The translations under genes and the position numbers were made by a program. This document shows, piece after piece, positions 59,761 through 64,000 of a DNA stretch of 64,000 nt. The DNA is taken from positions 16,712-80,711 of the forward strand of contig JBOFGV010000074.1 of NCBI GenBank assembly GCA_051649305.1. Reading direction: 5' to 3'. Source of the DNA: JADCCX01 sp051649305 (GTDB taxonomy: Bacteria; Pseudomonadota; Alphaproteobacteria; Rhizobiales; Beijerinckiaceae). The notes beneath the pieces are model-generated. The model did not search any database. It saw only the letters and a program-made list of their open reading frames with translations, and had not been told where the DNA came from. Numbering within the stretch: position 1 is the first letter of the stretch; every line of letters starts with the position of its first letter.

Positions 59761-62027
59761 ACCGAAACTCCGTTTTCTTCAGCAAAGGCCTGCAGTTGCG
59801 GCCTCAGCGTTGGGCAGCCGTCGCAGTTGGACAGCATTGTATCTAGAGCCGCCGCTGCTGCTGCAACATCCAGATTGAGCAACATAGCCTTTACAGGGCC
59901 AACCGATGCCGGAGACATGGAGAAAGAGCGGAAGCCCATGGCAATCAGAGCAAGTGCTTCCAGTGGTCGCCCGCCCATCTCGCCGCACAGTGTCAAAGGC
60001 TTGCCCTTGGCTTCGGCCTTGCGGGCGATCTCACGCAAGGCCCGCAACATGGGTGGGCTGAGCGTATCAAAGCGGCCGGATACACGCCGGTTCTCACGGT
60101 CCACAGCGAACAGAAACTGCATCAGATCGTTGGAACCCACAGACACAAAGTCCACGTGGTTCAGCAAGTTATCGAGATCGAAAATCAGCGATGGTACTTC
60201 GAGCATGACACCAAGCTTCACTTCACGCGGCGCAGAATGGCCATGCTTTGCGAGATAACTCCGCTCCCGGTCCAGCAGGGCTTTGGCCTGAATATACTCA
60301 TCCACTGTCGCCACCATCGGCAGCATGATGCGGGCGGTGCGCCCGGCTGAGGCTTTCAGAATCGCGCGCAGCTGCGCTTTGAGCAAGGCTGGACGATCAA
60401 GCCCGATACGGATGGCGCGCCAGCCGATGGCGGGGTTTTCCTCCTCCACCTTGCGCATGTAGGGCAGGATCTTGTCGCCGCCGATATCCAGCGTGCGGAA
60501 CGTGACAGGCTTGCCACCGGCAGACTGGAGAATAGCGCGATACAGCGCTTCCTGCGCCTCGGCACGCGGCATGGAAGGGGCGACCATGAACAGGATTTCC
60601 GTGCGGAAAAGCCCGATGCCAGCCGCATTTACCTCGGCGAGTTGTGGCATATCCACCAGAAGACCAGCGTTCATATTGAGGTCAATCTTCACGCCATCAG
60701 AGGTTACACTCGGCACATCACGCAGCGCGCGGTATTGCTCCTGACGCCTTGCGCCAAGCCGCACCTTTTCGGCATAACTCGCTTCAAGATCTGGAAGCGG
60801 TCGCACCTGCACATCGCCTGTAGAGCCGTCAACGATGATAGCATCGCCCTGCTCGACAAGGCTGGAGATGGCCTCCACCTCTCCAACGCAAGGTATGCCG
60901 AGTGCCCGCGCCACAACCGCGACATGGCTGTTGGCACCACCCTCTTCCAGCACAAGCCCCCGCAGCCGGGAACGCTCGTATTCCAGCAGAGCGGCAGGGC
61001 CCATGGAGCGGGCAACAAGAATGGCGTTTTCTGGCAATGCGCCTGAGGCAAGCGTAAAAGCTTCGCCTGTCAGCTGGTGAAGCAGGCGGTTCGCAAGATC
61101 ATCAAGATCGTGCAGTCTTTCCCTGAGATACGGGTCAGTCTGGCGCAGCAATTTGGCGCGCGTATCAGACTGCACACGCTCGACAGCAGCTTCCGCTGTC
61201 AGGCCTGTGCCAATGGCTTCCCGCAGGCGGCGCGACCAGCCACGATCATGCGCAAACATACGGAATGTTTCGAGAATTTCACGATGCTCGCCGGGGCCTG
61301 ATCCATCGCTTTCGATCAGCACATCGATGGAGGCTTGCAGGGCTTGCAGCCCCTCTTCCAGACGTTGTGCCTCAAGGTTGGAATCATCCGCGACAAGGTT
61401 CTTGATGACCACGCGCGGCTCATGCAGCACCACATGACCAAGACCCACGCCATCGGCAATCGACACGCCCTTGAGGCTGAGCGGTTTGCGAAGCGCCGTT
61501 CCGCCCGAAGCCGGGTTGGCAAGCGCTTCCAGATCACCCGCAGCAATCATTTCCGCGATCACCATCGCGGTTGTTTGCATCGCCTCGGTTTCTTCCTCGT
61601 TGTAGGTGCGCCTTGCGGAGTTCTGCACAACAAGCACGCCAAGCGTATTGCCGGCTCTCAGAATAGGCACGCCCAGGAACGAGTTGTAGATTTCTTCACC
61701 GGTTTCAGCTTTGTAGGAAAACCGGGGGTGCTGCTGGGCGTCGGCAAGATTAAGCAATTCAGCTGTTTCGGCAATCAGACCGACCAGACCTTCGCCTGCC
61801 CGCATGGTGGTCATGTGGACAGCGGCGCGGTTTAGGCCCTCGGTGGCATAGAGTTCCAGTGTGCCGTCAGCCCGCAGCACATAGACCGAGCAAACTTCGG
61901 CCACCATGTTACCGGCAATCAGGACGACGATGCGGTCAAGTCTTTCCTGCGCGCTGACAGGATCGGCCATGATCTCCCGCAGTCGCCGCAACATGACGCG
62001 TGGACCGCCAAGTGCCCCCCTGATCAT
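59757..62027 (-). CDS. ptsP: phosphoenolpyruvate-protein phosphotransferase, nitrogen PTS EI-Ntr
   Basis: First enzyme of the nitrogen-related phosphotransferase chain (PtsP, NPr, EIIA-Ntr), which regulates and does not transport sugar. The 756 residues have an N-terminal GAF sensor domain (about 18-165, MVAEVCSVYVLRADGTLELY). The EI N-domain follows (about 180-310). The phospho-His H368 is in GGANSHVAVVARALGIP. The C-terminal PEP-binding barrel has FRTEILFM, SVGSNDLMQFLFAVDRENR and the active Cys in LTLCGEMGGRP. ATG at 62027. cca starts at its stop codon. The usual neighbour lysC is absent. Confidence 0.96.
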   Translation of the reverse strand: MIRGALGGPRVMLRRLREIMADPVSAQERLDRIVVLIAGNMVAEVCSVYVLRADGTLELYATEGLNRAAVHMTTMRAGEGLVGLIAETAELLNLADAQQHPRFSYKAETGEEIYNSFLGVPILRAGNTLGVLVVQNSARRTYNEEETEAMQTTAMVIAEMIAAGDLEALANPASGGTALRKPLSLKGVSIADGVGLGHVVLHEPRVVIKNLVADDSNLEAQRLEEGLQALQASIDVLIESDGSGPGEHREILETFRMFAHDRGWSRRLREAIGTGLTAEAAVERVQSDTRAKLLRQTDPYLRERLHDLDDLANRLLHQLTGEAFTLASGALPENAILVARSMGPAALLEYERSRLRGLVLEEGGANSHVAVVARALGIPCVGEVEAISSLVEQGDAIIVDGSTGDVQVRPLPDLEASYAEKVRLGARRQEQYRALRDVPSVTSDGVKIDLNMNAGLLVDMPQLAEVNAAGIGLFRTEILFMVAPSMPRAEAQEALYRAILQSAGGKPVTFRTLDIGGDKILPYMRKVEEENPAIGWRAIRIGLDRPALLKAQLRAILKASAGRTARIMLPMVATVDEYIQAKALLDRERSYLAKHGHSAPREVKLGVMLEVPSLIFDLDNLLNHVDFVSVGSNDLMQFLFAVDRENRRVSGRFDTLSPPMLRALREIARKAEAKGKPLTLCGEMGGRPLEALALIAMGFRSFSMSPASVGPVKAMLLNLDVAAAAAALDTMLSNCDGCPTLRPQLQAFAEENGVSV

Positions 62028-62239
62028 TTTTCACCCATCACAAACACGGTAGTTCATCCTTCTTGTCTTGCTATAGGTTATGCCTTGGGCATGGAGCAAG
62101 ATATTTGCCTTGCCGATAGTCCAGCAAACAACGTGCCATCGGGATTTAACGCATGAATGCCGATGTTTTTGTCATCGCGTTAACCGCATGACAAAGTTCA
62201 GCTGATACTGTCACACGAGTTGCGTGAGGTTTCAGTTCA

Positions 62240-62920
62240 ATGTCCATGGGTCAGGCCGAAGAAGAGAACCATTGGCCGGGGTATGTCGATGCCTTGACGA
62301 CCATGACGATGATGCTGATCTTCGTGATGACGATCCTTGCGGTCGCTATCTTTGGCCTGTCGCAGAACGTTTCCCGCAGCATGGTGGAAAAGATCGCCAA
62401 GGCTGTGAAGGTCGAGAACATCGATCAAAACGAGAGCACCGATCAGCTGGCTGCCCGCGTCATGGCGCAGATAGAAACGCAGGCTGCTGCGCCAACAATG
62501 ATTGCAAAAGCCGAGCCGCCTGCCGAGACATCGCCCGAGGCAGAGCATCGGCTTGCATCCAGTTTGCCCGCTGCAAGGGATCCTGAGAGCGAGAAACCGG
62601 TCATTCAGCAGAGTGCAGCCTTTATCACCGTGGCTTTCCAGAAGCGGGCGACAGGAATTGACTCTGAAACCAGCGACAAGATCAAGACAGCAATGGCCGA
62701 AGGCGAGCGCATGAAGGGCTCGATTGAGCTGAAAGCCTTTGCTGACAAGGTAGGCCCTGTGAGCGATTCACGCCGTATCGCCTTCTACAGATTGCTCAAT
62801 CTGCGCACGCAATTGATCGCCATGGGTGTGCCAGCTGATCGTATCAAGGCCCGCATAGAAGACAGCAGCAACAAGGATGCGGGCGACATGGTGAGGATTG
62901 ATCTTGCAAAGGCCGGATGA
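62240..62920 (+). CDS. MotB/OmpA-like membrane protein
   Basis: A 226-residue protein with one N-terminal membrane helix (about 22-42) in WPGYVDALTTMTMMLIFVMT, the layout of MotB/TolR-type stator partners where an Asp near the helix start (here D17) carries protons. A charged Ala/Glu linker follows (about 50-115). The C-terminal part (about 125-222) is a weak OmpA-like fold (IELKAFADKVGPVSDSRRIA with YRLLNLRTQLIAMGVPADRI). It precedes a MotA/TolQ/ExbB gene by 136 nt. A proton-driven envelope machine is likely; flagellar use is doubtful, as no flagellar genes are near. Confidence 0.8.
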   Translation: MSMGQAEEENHWPGYVDALTTMTMMLIFVMTILAVAIFGLSQNVSRSMVEKIAKAVKVENIDQNESTDQLAARVMAQIETQAAAPTMIAKAEPPAETSPEAEHRLASSLPAARDPESEKPVIQQSAAFITVAFQKRATGIDSETSDKIKTAMAEGERMKGSIELKAFADKVGPVSDSRRIAFYRLLNLRTQLIAMGVPADRIKARIEDSSNKDAGDMVRIDLAKAG

Positions 62921-63056
62921 TGATCTTGCCTACTCATGAATTTCGAGGATTTTCTTTCAGTAATCTGTCTTAAATCTCCTGAATCTTAATCATTTCTTGG
63001 CGGCTTTGACGCAACGTGAAGGTTGTTGATTTGACTGTTTGGCGGGCCCGTCCTTT

Positions 63057-64000
63057 ATGAAAAAACCTGAAGCCTCCGCACCTATCGCGCGTTTGAGCGG
63101 ACTTGTGTCGTCGCAGATCAAGCGTCTGAGCCTTGTGATGCTCGGCATTGCTGCATTGACACTCTATGCTCATGAGTTTGTCTGGCATGGCATTTTATCC
63201 AACATCTATCTCAACGGCTTTATCATCGGCCTTTTTCTGTTTGGTGCAGCCCTTTCCTTCAAGCGTGTGCTGTCTGTGCGCAACGACGCGCTAGCCTTTG
63301 CAGCACTCGAGGAAGCCTACAACGACATGCGCACCGAGCGTGTTGAAGCGCAGGAAGACCCCTACTGGCGTCATTACCGCGCCATGCAGCCCGGCACTGT
63401 GTTCTCGCGCCCTAAGTCCATCGGCCACATGTTTGATCTGGCCTACGATGAAGTGCTGAAGAGCAAGAATTTTGAAATATCGGTTTCTACCCTGCAGAAC
63501 ATCACGCTTGGCATCGACAGCCGCCTCGCGGAAGAGCGCTCGCTGGTCAACTACCTGACTGGCCTGCTGATCTTCCTGGGCCTTATCGGTACCTTCATCG
63601 GTCTGATGGAAATGGTGGGATCGATCGGCACGGTTATCTCCAACCTGACCGGCGCGACGACTAACCCGACGGAGACAATGCAGAAACTGCTGTCGGACCT
63701 GCAAAAGCCACTGTCCGGTATGGCGATGGGCTTCTCGTCCTCACTGTTCGGTCTGTTTGGCTCATTGACCCTCGGCCTGATGGCAAGGTTCGGTTCCCGT
63801 TGCCAGAATGGCTTGAAGGAAACATTCGAAAGCTGGCTGGCCAGCGTTGCACACCTTGAAACCGGCAAGGGTGGCGATGTGGGTGATCTTGCCCGCCTGA
63901 TTGCTGACAGCCTGATGGGTGGCGAAGGCAAGGGCAATGGTGGCGGTGGTGGTGGTGGCGGCCCGGTGGTCTCCGACATGGGCATGGTTGCGACCATGGC
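63057..64000 (+). CDS. MotA/TolQ/ExbB-type proton channel protein (5' part, runs off the right edge)
   Basis: The frame from ATG 63057 is open to the window end (314 residues so far). Two helices lie near residues 24-46 and 52-72 (GIAALTLYAHEFVW, NGFIIGLFLFGAALSF). A ~110-residue cytosolic segment follows. The MotA/TolQ core then has NYLTGLLIFLGLIGTFIGLM (about 164-183) and LSGMAMGFSSSLFGLFGSLT (about 217-236). A Gly-rich stretch (GNGGGGGGGGP) starts near residue 296. It forms a likely pair with the MotB-like gene upstream. The remaining C-terminal length, which matters for function, is not visible. Confidence 0.82.
   Translation, partial: MKKPEASAPIARLSGLVSSQIKRLSLVMLGIAALTLYAHEFVWHGILSNIYLNGFIIGLFLFGAALSFKRVLSVRNDALAFAALEEAYNDMRTERVEAQEDPYWRHYRAMQPGTVFSRPKSIGHMFDLAYDEVLKSKNFEISVSTLQNITLGIDSRLAEERSLVNYLTGLLIFLGLIGTFIGLMEMVGSIGTVISNLTGATTNPTETMQKLLSDLQKPLSGMAMGFSSSLFGLFGSLTLGLMARFGSRCQNGLKETFESWLASVAHLETGKGGDVGDLARLIADSLMGGEGKGNGGGGGGGGPVVSDMGMVATM

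Noticed and set aside
62240..64000. Zorya-type defence system (ZorA/ZorB resemble MotA/MotB)
   Set aside because: The gene order is MotB-like first, no ZorC/D/E gene is visible and neighbours are core genes. The right side is outside the window, so it is not excluded, only unsupported.
1..64000. tRNA, rRNA, IS elements, prophage
   Set aside because: I saw no cloverleaf-like or rRNA sequence, no transposase or integrase gene and no structural phage genes. A tRNAscan/Rfam run would be needed to exclude small RNAs.

Overview
The window reads as a chromosome segment of an alphaproteobacterium, most likely of the order Hyphomicrobiales (Rhizobiales). Support for this comes from the style of the proteins (EI-Ntr PtsP, aa3-type cytochrome oxidase subunit IV, S21 with an Ala/Gly/Pro tail, malate synthase A, split PntAA/PntAB, xanthine dehydrogenase XdhAB), a moderately high GC content, and short paired palindromic intergenic repeats of the kind common in this order. 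Genus cannot be fixed from the sequence. No rRNA, tRNA, IS element, prophage or CRISPR array was seen. Almost all of the window is chromosomal core with a few small AT-richer insertions.

Layout. 1-6.5 kb: 5' part of an alpha-2-macroglobulin gene, homogentisate dioxygenase hmgA, and cpoB-tilS, followed by a TauE/SafE exporter. 6.5-17 kb: CheZ-like phosphatase, L,D-transpeptidase, HerA-like ATPase, a divergent sugar-acid dehydratase pair (FAH-fold enzyme and UxaA-type altronate dehydratase), malate synthase aceB, a GST and an isolated pal. 17-28 kb: a very large symporter-histidine kinase hybrid, FAH-family hydrolase, ETF-ubiquinone oxidoreductase, family-4 uracil-DNA glycosylase, leuB and accA. 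28.5-34.5 kb: plus-strand run with a voltage-gated cation channel, CDF transporter, acetyltransferase, Cys-cluster protein, amidase, rsmE and an MBL-fold protein. 34.7-45.2 kb: xdhAB, fhs, pheS (without pheT) with a DUF4160-DUF2442 pair coupled to it, rpsU, a TPR lipoprotein, a YcaQ-type glycosylase and ogt. 45.2-47 kb: small AT-rich island with a decayed TPR remnant and a novel HNH/Gly-rich/beta-sandwich gene. 47-64 kb: DMT transporter, the pnt transhydrogenase operon with two extra membrane genes inside it, oxidase subunit IV, an ECF sigma/anti-sigma pair divergent from a DUF4399 gene, ABC1 kinase, SDR, a catalytically dead protease homologue, cca, ptsP and a MotB-like/MotA-like pair running off the right end.

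How genes connect. Three catabolic genes (hmgA, the ETF-QO gene and the MBL-fold gene) each carry the same type of palindrome (GTT-8 nt-AAC core with A/T-rich arms) just upstream of the start codon. This suggests one regulon under an unseen, probably MarR-like, repressor. The dehydratase pair and malate synthase form a plausible sugar-acid/C2 carbon block. Foreign small genes have been added tightly behind or inside housekeeping operons at three places: behind pheS, inside pntAA-pntAB-pntB, and behind the ETF-QO gene.

The most novel items are the shared operator, the HNH/Gly-rich fusion gene at 45.5-46.8 kb, the two membrane genes inside the pnt operon, the cation channel with a double-Asp selectivity filter, and the triple-mutant protease homologue.
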